Positions 46,835 through 57,700 of a DNA stretch of 64,000 nt are shown in pieces. Within the stretch, counting starts at the first letter, position 1, and each line of letters begins with the position of its first letter. Origin of the DNA: Gordionus sp. m RMFG-2023 (Eukaryota > Nematomorpha > Gordioida > Chordodea > Parachordodidae); assembly GCF_954871325.1 (NCBI RefSeq), contig NC_088777.1:10703366-10767365 (forward strand), read 5' to 3'. The notes below the pieces were generated by a model. It did no database searches. It had not been told where the DNA came from and worked only from the letters and a program-made list of their open reading frames with translations. The translations under genes were made by a program, and so were the position numbers.

Positions 46835-48440
46835 ATGTTTATTCTTCCGTTAAATAAGCATGCTAAAATTTTTCATGAGGGCTATTCCTACAATTATCAT
46901 AAAACTACGAAAAATTTTAAAAGATACAAATGTACATTATATAATGCTGAAAAATGCCCAGTTATTTTGAAATATTACATTTAAAATGACTATACATTGG
47001 AAAATACGCCTCATATTCATTCTATAAACCCACATGAATATCAAATTGAAAATGCTATAAGCACGATGAAAAGAAAAGACTCTGAAACAAATCAAAATAC
47101 ATGCCAAATATACGCAGAAGAAATGTCTAAATTGTCTCCCGAATCCAGAAAAAGACTTCCGAATGAAAATAGTATCAAGAGGACACTTAGAAATCACAAA
47201 ATAAAAAGGTTTCCTCCTATTCCGGCCACATTGGAAGAATTAAGCATTTCAGGTTAAATCATATATGTCTATAAATAACTTTTTAATTTAAAATATCTTT
47301 TAATATTAGAGGATTGGGCTACAACCGGATCTCCCACGGAGATTTCTTTTGCATGATAATGGCGGAGATTCTAATGAACGAATAATTATATTTGCCACCG
47401 ATTATATGCTTAAAATGTTACCCGAAACGAAAAATTGGTATATAGACGGGAATTTTAAATTGGCTCCTCATTTATTTTTGCAGCTATATGTAATTAGAAT
47501 ACCCTTTAAAACACTGTTTATTACAGCGGCATATTTTTTGTTACAAAGAAAAACGTATACAACGTATGAAGAAATTTTTAAGATTTTACTCGAAAAAGCC
47601 CAAGAACGGAATTTAGTCATAGATCCGATAACAATTTATATGGATTTCGAGAAGGCCGCAATCAATACCGTCGAAAATACTCTAGGTTTTTTTTTACGTT
47701 TTAATTACATCTATATATTATCGAGTATGTTAGGACCTTGATTTTAAAATGTATTTTGGACCGTGGACCTTGAAATTTTTTTCAATTCTATTTTCCTTTT
47801 TCTGTTGTTTTTAGGAATATTTTAAACGGTTTTTTTATGAGTGTGGGATGAATAGTAATTAATGAAAATTGATAAAGACATAAATATTAAATAAAACCTA
47901 TACAATAATTTTAATCTATATTTTTTCAACTTTTAGGTAGAGATATCATCATCCAAGGATGTTTTTATCATCTAACTTAATCCACTCATAGGAAGATTTA
48001 AGAATTGGGGTTAGAATCATCATATCGGAATGTTCCAACGTTAAGTTTATTTGCAGCTATGATCGATGGATTAGCATTCTTACCTATACACGATGTCAAA
48101 CGAGGTATGGAGTTTTAAAAACCATTGTATCGGATGAAAACAAAGAATTATTGATTTATTTTGATAAAAATTATGTGAATGGAGAATTGAGATATGGGAG
48201 AAACTCTCAAAGGCAAGTAGAGCCATTGTTCCAACCTGAAACATGGAATGTGTTCAAGGTTAATTGCTGGGGAAAATCGAAAAAACAATGTATGTGTAGG
48301 ATGGAATAATCGATTTCAGCATATTATAGGCCTCAAAAAACCTAAAATATGGGAACTAATCGAAAAAATGCGGATGTAAATAGCCATCGACATGGGCAAA
48401 ATCGGCCAATGGAGTATTGGGACATACACTCCCAAAAAAA
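46835..48440 (+). pseudogene. FLYWCH plus MULE transposase pseudogene
   Basis: From ATG at 46835: a FLYWCH-like finger (KIFHEGYSYNYHKTTKNF, YKCTLYNAEKC, later HIH) with one TAA after LKYYI; then 46997-47257 with KRLPNENSIKRTLRNHK and FPPIPATLEE; an intron-like GTTAAA...TTAG to about 47309; then FLLHDNGGDSNERIIIFATD, the catalytic NWYIDGNFKLAPHLF (first Asp) and IYMDFEKAAINTV (second Asp); a further intron (about 47684-47938); CFYHLT and RKI blocks where two TAA codons stand at positions usually Gln (HLTQ, RKIQELGL); and, after a frameshift near 48105, VSDENKELLIYFDKNYVNGE, PETWNVFK and NNRFQHIIGLKKPKIWELIE. All family blocks are in order but the gene is dead. Confidence 0.85.
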
Positions 48441-49194
48441 ATCGTCGTTATGCAACGAAACAAAATATTTAAAAAAATTTATGTATTGGTTTTTTAGAAG
48501 AGAGAAGGGACTTGCCTAATTTTCTCTCTTCAATTGGAGAACATATACGTTCTAGAATTGTCTCATTTGAATAATATAATTTATTATTCCATATATCATT
48601 TAATAAAAAAAATTCATAAGCAAAATAATAATTGTTAGATTCGAAAAAAATAATACTCACTGCTGATAATCACCTCTGGGTGTTTTTTGATTAAAATGGT
48701 CAGCATTTTGCATTACTTTTGGCAGTATTTAATTAAAATTGGGCAGTAAAAAATATAATTTTGCAAGTTTTATATTGTATTCAGTCAGTTAAATTCTTAA
48801 AGTAGGTAAATACTTCAGTAAAATAATTTTTAAAAAATAGAGGGGATCAGATTGAATTGCAAATTTCCTATTTCGCCACAGAATTTATAATTATATTATT
48901 TAATAGCTTATCCTTATAAAAACAAAAAAGGGCGCTATTTGAGAGTTAGTAGAAAAGCCTTTTATCTCCAACTGATATTTAAATTTTTAATATATTTCTA
49001 AAAAAAATTATTAAAATTTGTGTAAAAATAATTTTTTTTAAAAGTAAAAATTTGATTTTCAATAAATATCTAAAGTTGATGAAAATGTATAAAGGTAAAC
49101 TAGATTTATTTAACTGTCGTTTTATTACTTAAAATCTCGAATCCTCGAAGGAATTTAACTTTAAAAAACATTTCTATTTAATTAAATAGTGCAG

Positions 49195-49270
49195 AGCAGA
49201 TCCGGGTCAAAAAATGATATGAATTTATGCCGGGCCAAAATAAAAAATCTGAGCTGGCCATAATATTTTG
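49195..49270. repeat. eroded CGGGCC-type repeat fragment inside the MULE
   Basis: GCAGATCCGGGTC, GCCGGGCCAAAAT and GAGCTGGCC resemble pieces of the MITE family at 56065-56346. It appears to have inserted into the MULE. Confidence 0.3.
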
Positions 49271-49496
49271 CATAATATCAGAGAGACTAGGTATCCAATT
49301 CGTTTATTTTATAAATATTGCTTTGTTTAATTGGTTCGGGATAAGTCCATAACATTATACATTATATTTATTAGTATTAATTAATAATTCAAGTTTTTGT
49401 TAGGTTAAATATTAATCACAAGTACTATTTTATTTTGAAAATTTTTATTTAGAAAAATTTTACAAGAATTTTTGACGATTTTCTTAAAAAATATTT

Positions 49497-49780
49497 TAGG
49501 GATTTTTTTCCGGGGATATTCCTATATTGTTAATTTTCTAAAAATAATTTAATATTTTATAGGATTTAAAAAATGAAGAATTTTTTTACGAGGAATTATT
49601 TTCCAAGGGAATTTTTTTCCGGGTATTTTTGCGGAAAATTATTTACCTGGAAATTATTTTTCGGGGAATTTTTTTCTAGGGAATTATTTTCCTAAAAATT
49701 TTTTCCGGGGAGTAATCTTCCGGGGAATTTTTTTCCCGGGGATTTCTTTTCCAGGAAAATTATTTCCGGGGATATTTTCC
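49497..49780. repeat. right MULE terminal inverted repeat, internal tandem units
   Basis: Imperfect units GGGGAATTTTTTTCC and GGAAATTATTTTTC, the reverse complement of the left array. Confidence 0.85.
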
Positions 49781-49831
49781 TAGATTCATTTAAGTCGTAA
49801 TTTATCCTTATTATAATAATATATTTATTTT

Positions 49832-50100
49832 TGTTTAGTATATGTGCAAGTCGGTTAGTGCAAATATCACATATAATAGTATACAGTTTTATGGTGCTAC
49901 TGCTACAGGATATTATATATAGAATAAAACAAACCACCGTATGATAAAATTATAAAAAAATAATTTTATTGAAATGTATTAAGACCAATTTTTATAAAAA
50001 GTATGGAATCACGCGGTCGCTTCAGATTTTTTTTATATCATACCCCGTAGTCAGAACCAATTAGTTAGTTTCAGAAAAAATCTGATCCTTTCTGCGCCAT
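49832..50100. repeat. SINE-like dispersed repeat, copy 2
   Basis: Begins AAGTCGGTTAGTGCAAATAT and shares ordered blocks with 32893-33120 (see there). It lies immediately outside the right end of the MULE. Confidence 0.5.
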
Positions 50101-51100
50101 TTACCACTCTGAAACATTAAATTTTTTTTCTTATATAAATTATGAACGGAATTAAATATTGTGAAAAACATAAAAACAAACACCGTTTGGCGGGGTAAAT
50201 TATCACACAAATATAAATGGGTTGTATAGAAAATTTTAAGCACACAGCTATGTGATAGACACTGCTATATATCACCAGAAACTATGCACTTCGGACGCGC
50301 ATTATCAGTAATTCTTGATACCAAACATGCTCTGCAATAAATGCAATATTGATGCCTGGAAATATAAATGTCCCATTTTCTAAATATTATTTAAAAAAAC
50401 ATATTTTAAGATATTATATATTAATTAGATATAAATTTTATAAGGATATTTATATTGTAATTGCTAACCTTAAGTTAAATAATTACTTATCTAAACCTTA
50501 ATTGTAAGGTCAAAACACGTTTAGAGTTAATAAAGGAATAATATCTAATATTTTTACTACCAAAATGTTAAAAGTAGATCTATGCAAATAATATATTTTT
50601 CATATTTTAGCCTTATCGGCAAAATGTTAGATTTTAAAATACGATTTTGTTAAAAAAAATTATTGAATAATAAAAAGAAAATATGGCAAATATTTTAATT
50701 TAAAAACAATAACAATTTTAGAATGGCAATCAAAAAAGGAAAAGGTTCAATTAAAGGAAAAGTTCTCAAAGAGTTAGAGAAAAGTGTCAAAAGGGAAATT
50801 AATCAAAAAATAAAAAAAGTTTCACGAGAAAAGGAAAACAATCATAAAAGGAAAAAGGTCATATTTTTTATTTTTAATTATCTTTCTTGTTGTTTTCTTA
50901 CTTTTGCGATTTCTCCTTTAGTAATTTTTAATCTATTTTTGTCATTTTTGTCATTTTTGATTATAGCAAAATACTAACCACACAGGAAAACTGATAATAT
51001 CAATTCATATTTCTTTATAGAAGGAGCCTAGCCAAACTCAAGTCAAATGGGGATTTGAGGGAGGGGGGATCCTCCCAAAAATATTTATAACCCCAAACTT
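50101..51100. other. spacer with a second GGAAAAGGT-CAATCAAAA array
   Basis: At 50720-50870 degenerate units (GGAAAAGGTTCAATTAAAGG, AAAAGTGTCAAAAGGG) match the array at 17305-17515. The 84-codon open stretch across them (50723-50977) is Lys-rich because of the repeat and ends in a hydrophobic run; I do not call it a gene. Confidence 0.4.
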
Positions 51101-51104
51101 GAAT

Positions 51105-52110
51105 AAATCATGGCGACACGACTGGTACATATACCAAAAACGAATTATTTGTTATTCGATACTCGATTCAATTCGTATTTTACGAATAAGAATAACACAA
51201 TTATTCGATTCGAAAATTCGAATCGAATTCGAATAAGGAAAATATATTATTCGTCGAATAATTTTTTATCTATTATTCGGTCGAATTATTCGAGATTATT
51301 CGATTAAAATAATTTATATTAATAAATATCGAAAAATAATCATATATTATTAGTAGGAATTATTTGCAATTATTCCTATTTAATAAAATTTCCTAGTGGA
51401 ATAATGAAGAAACATTTTATATTTCTAAATGTTGTTAACGGCTGTTTTTATTCGAATAATTCATAATACAAAATAACTTCCGAAAATTGTTTTAACGAAA
51501 GTATTTATTTATATGTAATTATAACACATATACAATTATAAATAACTAGTAGCAATCCCGTCAAGAATGGGGCGAACCAGATATTTCTCCTTTGTTTAAT
51601 GATGGAGAAATCATAAATTTGACTTAATTTGTTGTTGGTATATTTGTCTTCTACATGATATGAATATTATATTGATTTTTCTACAAATATACCATATATG
51701 TATCTATATTATCTTACTAATAAAATTTGTTCATCTTTGATCCATAATTAAATTTTACAAAATAAATTTAATATGCTATCTTTTTTAATTTACGGTTAAA
51801 TAAAATTTTCGAATCGAATCGAATAATCATTTTATTATTCGTACGAATACGAATAATAAATTATTCGATTTAAACGAATACGAATAATAAATTATTCGAT
51901 TTAAACGAATACGAATAATGAATTATTCGATTTAAACGAATACAATAATGAATTATTCGATTTAAACGAATACGAATAATGAATTATTCGATTTAAACGA
52001 ATACGAATAATAAATTATTCGATTTAAACGAATACGAATAATAAATTATTAGATTTAAACGAATACGAATAATGAATTATTCGATACGTTGTTTTGTAGT
52101 TCTACGTGGT
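51105..52110. repeat. ATTCG-rich palindromic repeat with 31-bp tandem block
   Basis: The left part (51150-51310) is dense in ATTCGAA/TTCGAAT palindromes. The right part (51845-52085) is seven to eight copies of a 31-bp unit built of CGAATACGAATAAT and TTATTCGATTTAAA, itself nearly self-complementary. The segment 51540-51790 between them is different and may be an insertion. A short related stretch lies at 34020-34170. Probably a MITE or foldback-type element; ends were not fixed. Confidence 0.65.
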
Positions 52111-54790
52111 ACATATTAGAAAATTATTATCTGATAAATTTAATAAAATACCTATCAAGAATTTAGTGAAGAATAATTCTATTTTTTGTATTATATAATT
52201 TTTAATGTAATTAATTATAACTAAAAAAAATTAATGGACAATGTTAAAAACAAAATCCAATCAATCAAAACTACCTAAGAATTTTTAAAAAATTTGATAT
52301 ATCGTCACTTCAATTGTTAGGGTGAATTACGTAACATTTTTTAAAAGTGAGAATCAATTATGTAACTAGTACTAAGCGTTTCATATATTCTTCTGAGCGA
52401 TTCATTTTTTAATCTGAACGTTTCAGTTTTATGCCTATGGGATATTTTTTCTAAGAAATTATGTTTTTTAACTGAGTATTATGAAACTGAGCATTTAATA
52501 TTTTCTCTGAATTTATTTTATAACAAATAACTTAAGATTCAAACCGACCTACTTTGATTTTCTTAGTAAAAATGTAAAATTTTAATACCTAAGTCAGCTT
52601 AATTTCTGAGATATTGCCATCTCTAGAAACGCGAAAATTCCAAAATAACACTCTATTTTATTTTAAATATCTCATAATAAAAGGGATTTCGCGGGACAAA
52701 CTCAATCACATTTTATATAAATATTGTTTAGTTTTTTTTTTGTCGAATTTATCAATATTTATTTGAATATTATGCATATTTACAAAGTCAAAATATATAA
52801 ATAATTAAATATAAATCTCTATCTATATATCACAAGAATTTAACAGATAACGCCAATAAAAAATTTACCTATATGACAAAACAGATGAGAAAATACACAT
52901 AGAAATTGACACTGTAATTCTACCTACCGAAAAAGTTTCTCATCTTTATAACTAAATTTTTCAAAATCTTCCTAATTCCTGTCAGATTTCTGCTTTACCA
53001 TCAATTTGGCATTTAATAAATCGAATGAGAGCTGGAACGATTTTTTCGCTAAGACTCATTCATTCATTAAGCTAAAAGTCTCTAGGCCACATTTGAATGG
53101 GGAATTTAAAATATATAATTACATTAGATGATGATCACTTGCACGGCCCGGCAAGATTTGAAAAGAATTTACGCCTCCGGTTTAGCTCGGTTTTATATTT
53201 TCAGGCCCAGCCTGGATTTTCAAAAAATTTACCTGCCCGGATTTTTTTTTTTTTAAAAAAATTTACCACTCGAATTTCTTTTTTTAAAAATTTTTTTAAC
53301 CAATATAAATTCTTTAATAGGGGAGTAGAAATGACATTTAATTTTTAAGTTAATATAATATACTATATACTATATCGATTTTTTATATTGATTTGAAAAA
53401 TGAAAAGGAAAAAAAAATTGACCTAATTTATACTAATTCTACTTTAAAAGGATATAAATTTATATATTCAAAGTATAAATAGGATAATTATGGCATAAAA
53501 TTATTGATTGGGTGAATTATAATATTTTATATAAATAGATCAAAAAAAATAGGAAGAAAAATTTATATTTGGGTTTCTCGTTTCCCACTTAAGCAAAGAT
53601 TCCTATTTTCTAACTTCAATTCCCTTACTATCATAGTAATATGGAAGGTATAATTTTCTTCATCTTTAAACTTTATATGAATATTTTGATATATATGTTC
53701 GATCTTGATTTTGATTTGTATATAGTAGTTGCGAAATGGGCTAAAATTGGCCCAGCCTAGGTCCGAATCAGCTAAGCGTACGAGGTGCGATGGTTAATTT
53801 TTTACCACACTGAGCCGATGTTTTTGACTGAAAAAGGTCAATCCAAAATGGGCTTGGTTAGTGGCGTTTATAAAAAAAACCTTTTTGGGGATGAAACGAG
53901 TTCCTAAGAAAAAAAAATGCTGCAAAAGAAAAAAAAAGAGCTGGTATTTTTAGTTTTAATTAATAGCAAAAATTTTTAGATTCATTTAAATTTATAGATT
54001 CTATTTAAAAATAATTCACCCTCCACAACAACATAATTTATACAGTAGGGCAGATTTTATTTTCATATCGGGCCACTCACTAATTTAAGCCTATTGTTTA
54101 TAGGATTTTATCCTGACTACAAAAATTCTCAATGAAATTATTATAATTTTTAGATATTTGATATTATGTTCATTATAAAAAATATATACATTAATACTTT
54201 TTTTTATATGTAATGATGAAAATTGAAATCCAAGATTTAACGTATCTATAACCTTAATTAATACTTAATTGAATTTAAAGCAAAAGAAAGGTTGACATCT
54301 ATCTTTAACAAATTTTATTTTGGATACACACCTGCCTACTTGCAGACCTGTATTTTGCTGTGAAAAAGGCTAAGGAGTACTTCTATAATATTAAGCAATT
54401 TTAAATCGTCAAGTGTAGTTTTGCTAATAAATTTAGTTATATAAATTCGGCCCGATTTGACTCAAATGATGAAAATTCATCGTGGTGTTTTTACGATTAA
54501 ATTTTCTAAATGAGTTTGATCATTTAAAACGCCTTGGATTTTAAACAACACTAAAATTCTAATTTACGCTAATTAATATTTTGAGTTGAGATTTATACTT
54601 CAATCTTCATTTCTTTAAAGTAAGAAAGAAATAACAGAATGAAATATGTTATTTACTTACCATGCCACTAAGAATTTAAAATGTTAAAAACGGGATACTT
54701 TAAAATCGGGAAACATTATAAATGATAAGATTTTCGGGAAAAGAAAACAAAATGGTAAATAGAAGAAATTTTTTATTGACGGGTACATTA
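52111..54790. other. A+T-rich DNA with eroded CGGGCC-type repeat fragments
   Basis: Fragments at 53135-53280 (GGCCCGGCAAGATTTG, CAGGCCCAGCCTGG, CTGCCCGG) and 53745-53880 (TTGGCCCAGCCTAGG, TGGGCTTGG) resemble the 56065-56346 MITE. At 54445-54560 a TAGTGTTG-family fragment is visible (CGGCCCGATTTGACTC ... AAACAACACTA). No host gene was recognised. Confidence 0.45.
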
Positions 54791-54802
54791 TAAGCTAATC
54801 AT

Positions 54803-54963
54803 CAGAGTTGTTAAAGGATCTAGATACAAGTATCTAGATTTAAAATGTGGTATCTGTATCTGTATCTAGATAGATTTTTGATTAAATAATTTGTATCTAG
54901 ATATTATTTTAGACGTTGTATCTGTATCTAGATCCATTTAAAAAGTATCTTTTAACAACTCTG
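54803..54963. repeat. short hAT-type MITE with perfect 8-bp TSD
   Basis: A 161-bp element starting CAGAGTTGTTAAAGGATCTA and ending with the inverse, AGTATCTTTTAACAACTCTG, flanked by a perfect ctaatcat on both sides (54795-54802 and 54964-54971). The interior is built of repeated GTATCTGTATCTAGAT-like words on both strands, giving strong self-complementarity. The intact duplication says the insertion is young. No coding capacity. Confidence 0.95.
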
Positions 54964-54971
54964 CTAATCAT

Positions 54972-55835
54972 TATACAAAACATGAGTGAGGAATGCTGAC
55001 AATTCGGAATCGGAAAACATCTGATTTTAGAGAAGAGAGAAAAGTAAACAATTGGAAACACGGTTTAAATTTTCCTCTGGAACGTGTTCTCAAACTCCTG
55101 AACTTCCGAGTTCCCGAATTTATTTTTATATGGATTCTCAAAATGTTCCTAAAACTAAAAAAAAAAGGGGAAGAGAGATCATGCCTAACATTTAATATTA
55201 AAGATATTGAAACGGAAAAAATGCCATTGATCTGAGTCCGCGATTCTATTAGATTTATAAGTCATGCCTTCTTTTTATTTTGAAAAATAAATAAATTACA
55301 TAAACTGAAATTAAAAGTTAATCGAAGATTAGGATGCTAAATTTGATAAAACGATATAATGATGTCATGTGTAATTTTTATTTTGATTACCATTCTAAAC
55401 GTCAAATGACACAAACACTATATGGATATCACACACAACAACATAATCTATAATAATTTATATATTATAATAGATGATGTGGGTGTTAGGCAGTTAACTT
55501 TACCCAATATTATACTAAATCACAAATATATATAATCATTATAACCATATCTAATTGACGAATATAAAAATTCATAATGTATAAATAATATATTACAATA
55601 TATTCATACATTACTACATTTACAAATATGTTTCTTGCAATCCGATTACAAAAATATTCTATATAATACGGTTGACAGGGAAGGAAGGAAATAAAATAAG
55701 ATAGATTTCAAAATTTAGAATTTTATTACAAAATACTTTCTAGAACTAACTAGAAAAGTCAGGTTTAATTGGAATGAACCCTTAATTTTTTTAGAAAATC
55801 TAAATTAATAAAAAACTAAATCAAAGAGACCTTAA
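54972..55835. other. A+T-rich stretch, one doubtful ORF
   Basis: The plus strand is open from 54993 to 55235 (80 codons, starting MLTIRNRKTSDFREERK), directly after the MITE. It is basic with no recognised domain and I consider it doubtful. The rest shows nothing. Confidence 0.3.
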
Positions 55836-55837
55836 TC

Positions 55838-55996
55838 ATGATGCTGAAGGCGCGCAGAATGGAAGCAAGTCTACTTCAGCGTTGTTTCCAACCATTAATT
55901 AATGCCAATTATAGCTACAATTCTAACTTATTTCACTCATGCTCTAGTCTTCTTCAAGAATCTAGGGTATCACATCTAATTTTGAATCCAAAGTAA
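55838..55996 (+). CDS. short coding-like ORF of unknown function
   Basis: A 52-codon plus-strand ORF from ATG ATG to TAA, with a balanced composition (MMLKARRMEASLLQRCFQPL, then NSNLFHSCSSLLQESR) and local G+C above the surroundings. A possible donor, AGG|GTATCA, lies near its end, so it could be an exon of a gene continuing into the coding-like segments at 56390-56980; the MITE at 56065-56346 would then lie in an intron. No family is recognised. Confidence 0.3.
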   Translation: MMLKARRMEASLLQRCFQPLINANYSYNSNLFHSCSSLLQESRVSHLILNPK

Positions 55997-56064
55997 TGGT
56001 TATACCTTAGGCAAGGAATCACAATTAATATGAACAAAGATAATTACATTAGCTTTATATTTTC

Positions 56065-56346
56065 CAGAGAGCTGGGCCCGGCCCAATTTTTTTTTTTTTA
56101 AATTTTCAACCAGACATATTTTCAGGCCCGACCCTGTCCCCCCGGATTTTTTAAAAATATATTTTATTTATTTTTAAGTTTTATAGCCAATAATGGTGAT
56201 TTATAATATTTGGTTTTAAAATATAAGGCCCAGCCTGTATATTTAAAAAAAATTTTTTTAACCCGGTTCGGGTATATTAAAAAAAATAAAATAATGCCCG
56301 ACACGTGTACCCGGACCAGATTTAGGGCTGAGCCTGCAAATCTCTG
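56065..56346. repeat. CGGGCC-type hAT MITE with near-perfect TSD
   Basis: About 282 bp, starting CAGAGAGCTGGGCCCGGCCC and ending GGGCTGAGCCTGCAAATCTCTG in two steps (GGGCTGAGCC, then TGCAAATCTCTG), i.e. CAGAGA...TCTCTG inverted termini. Flanking octamers atattttc (56057-56064) and atatttcc (56347-56354) agree at 7 of 8. The CCCGGCCC/CCCGACCC motifs contrast with the A+T-rich host. The minus-strand open frame across it is a by-product. Confidence 0.8.
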
Positions 56347-56389
56347 ATATTTCCCATTAATAAATAAAACATTCAAAAACATTCATTAA

Positions 56390-56985
56390 TGCATGGATTC
56401 CAACAACCAATTTCATCCTAATATCCAACAAAAGCCACTATCTCATCACCAAATTTCTAGAATCAATCCTCCTTCCAAAAAACCGAGCTCATAAAATGAT
56501 GTCCCATTATCCTTCCTCGTTCGCGACGAACTGAATATTTCGCCAAAAATTTTTAAATTTATTTTACATATAATGTTAATTGATTAAAGTTTTTTTCTTG
56601 ATAATATATTTTGATATTTATATAATAATTTTTAAATTATTTGTCAACACATAATTTTTTTTTGGTATTTGTTAAAATTTAGATTTTTATTTTTTTTAAG
56701 AAAAAATATCAAAATTTTCTAAATTTTACCCTTACCATGTTGAACATTCTGTTTCTATACTACTAAAATTGATTTAATGCCTATGGAAACCAACGAAGAG
56801 GGTGATTCCACTTCCTCAAATTGCCTTAATATTTGCTTCCCCTTTTTATTACCCTTATAAACGTGAGGAACTTATTAATAGAGTCGTTGCACAATAAGTT
56901 GATGCGTTGATTGACCTAAATAACATGCGCTTGAGAAATTTGGCACTTGTTAGACGACAATTTATGTTAATTTCATAATAACTAA
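56390..56985 (+). pseudogene. coding-like stretch, probably a decayed or spliced host gene
   Basis: Three plus-strand segments read convincingly as protein: from ATG at 56393, MDSNNQFHPNIQQKPLSHHQ to KKPSS, then a TAA, then NDVPLSFLVRDELNISPK in the same frame; METNEEGDSTSSNCLN near 56785-56830; and, overlapping in another frame, YYPYKREELINRVVAQ, a TAA, then VDALIDLNNMRLRNLALVRR to about 56972. The order, composition and shared strand suggest one gene broken by at least two stops and a frame change, or a gene whose introns I cannot place. The opposite strand is also open in places near 56510, which weakens the call. No family is recognised; the REELI-NRVVAQ-VDALIDLN segment looks helical. 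Confidence 0.35.
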
Positions 56986-57061
56986 TTGTCAAAAAAATAC
57001 ATAACTTCATTATATTACTTATTGCTTTACGTGATAGTGTAATAATAACATTAGAGATCAG

Positions 57062-57700
57062 CCGCATAGTCAGGAATTTTCTACATGGAGAGGGGAGGGG
57101 ATTTTTTATATATTTTGAATTATATTTATTGAACATTAAAAATTTATTAGAATAAATTGATATAAAATTTATTATAATAAATCATATTAAAATGACAATG
57201 TCGAAAACAAATAATAAAATATTGGAAATTACTAGGAGTAGCAAGAACGCCGTTACTTTTACTTTTATTGTCAGAAAAGATCCTCATTTATGCTTGTACT
57301 AATTGGTAAAATATATAGAATTTTGATATATTTGCAAAAAACTTCAAAACATTTTAAAAAGTAATAACAGAGTATTATCTACTAAAATTAATCTTTCATA
57401 CGATTTAAATTCTGAAATGAATAGACCTTCAGATATATTTATATCATCTGTATAATATTTATCTAAATAGTTAATAGGATTTAATATATTCTCAGAAGGA
57501 TTTATAAGTAATAGTATTTGTAAATTGGATAGAGCCATTAGATGAATCACAAATCGTTAATTGATTTGAGTAAAAAAACAACTATTATTTTATAGTAATC
57601 CCCATTTGAGTCATTGTTAATATTGAAACCATTTACTTGTCTTGGAGCAGATGATTGTCATTTTTTCTTGGGGGATGGGGGGGGGGCAAATTAAATTAAT
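57062..57700 (-). mobile_element. decayed hAT transposon fragment (ZMYM/TTF-type)
   Basis: Left end-like CGCATAGTCAGGAATTTTC with G-rich DNA just inside (GAGAGGGGAGGGG), as in the element at 7928. On the minus strand, 57660-57560 reads RQVNGFNINNDSNGDYYK and 57550-57344 reads LSNLQILLLINPSENILNPI, then YLDKYYTDDINISEGLFISE; these fit the region of ZMYM/TTF-type hAT transposases that runs R----N---YY---, then NL-P---L---YY-DD--. Open for 68 codons in the second piece, otherwise fragmentary. The right end is not certain (G-runs at 57677-57686). Confidence 0.5.

Larger units (their letters stand above)
45466..49780 (+). mobile_element. MULE (Mutator-like) DNA transposon with tandem-repeat TIRs, inactive
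   Basis: About 4.3 kb. The ends are inverted arrays of a short A+CCCCGG motif: AATTCCCCGGAAAAAA-type units at 45474-45815 and the reverse form (GGGGAATTTTTTTCC type) at 49497-49780. Flanking bases tagatta (45459-45465) and tagattc (49781-49787) may be an eroded target duplication. The interior carries a FLYWCH-type zinc finger and a MULE transposase in spliced pieces. Long terminal inverted repeats containing internal tandem repeats are known from MULEs in other organisms. Confidence 0.85.

Noticed and set aside
47940-48010. A reassigned genetic code with TAA/TAG read as glutamine
   Set aside because: Several decayed frames have TAA where Gln is expected (two in the MULE, one near 56900), and both clear host genes end in TGA. 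But the CDK-inhibitor and kinase exons encode all their Gln with CAA/CAG and no TAA, the transposon genes also contain frameshifts, and CAA to TAA is the easiest decay step in A+T-biased DNA.
50723-50977. Lys-rich 84-codon ORF as a small basic protein
   Set aside because: It is produced by the GGAAAAGGT-type tandem array.
53097-53348. 83-codon plus-strand ORF
   Set aside because: It lies across an eroded CGGGCC-type MITE fragment and poly(A/T) runs.
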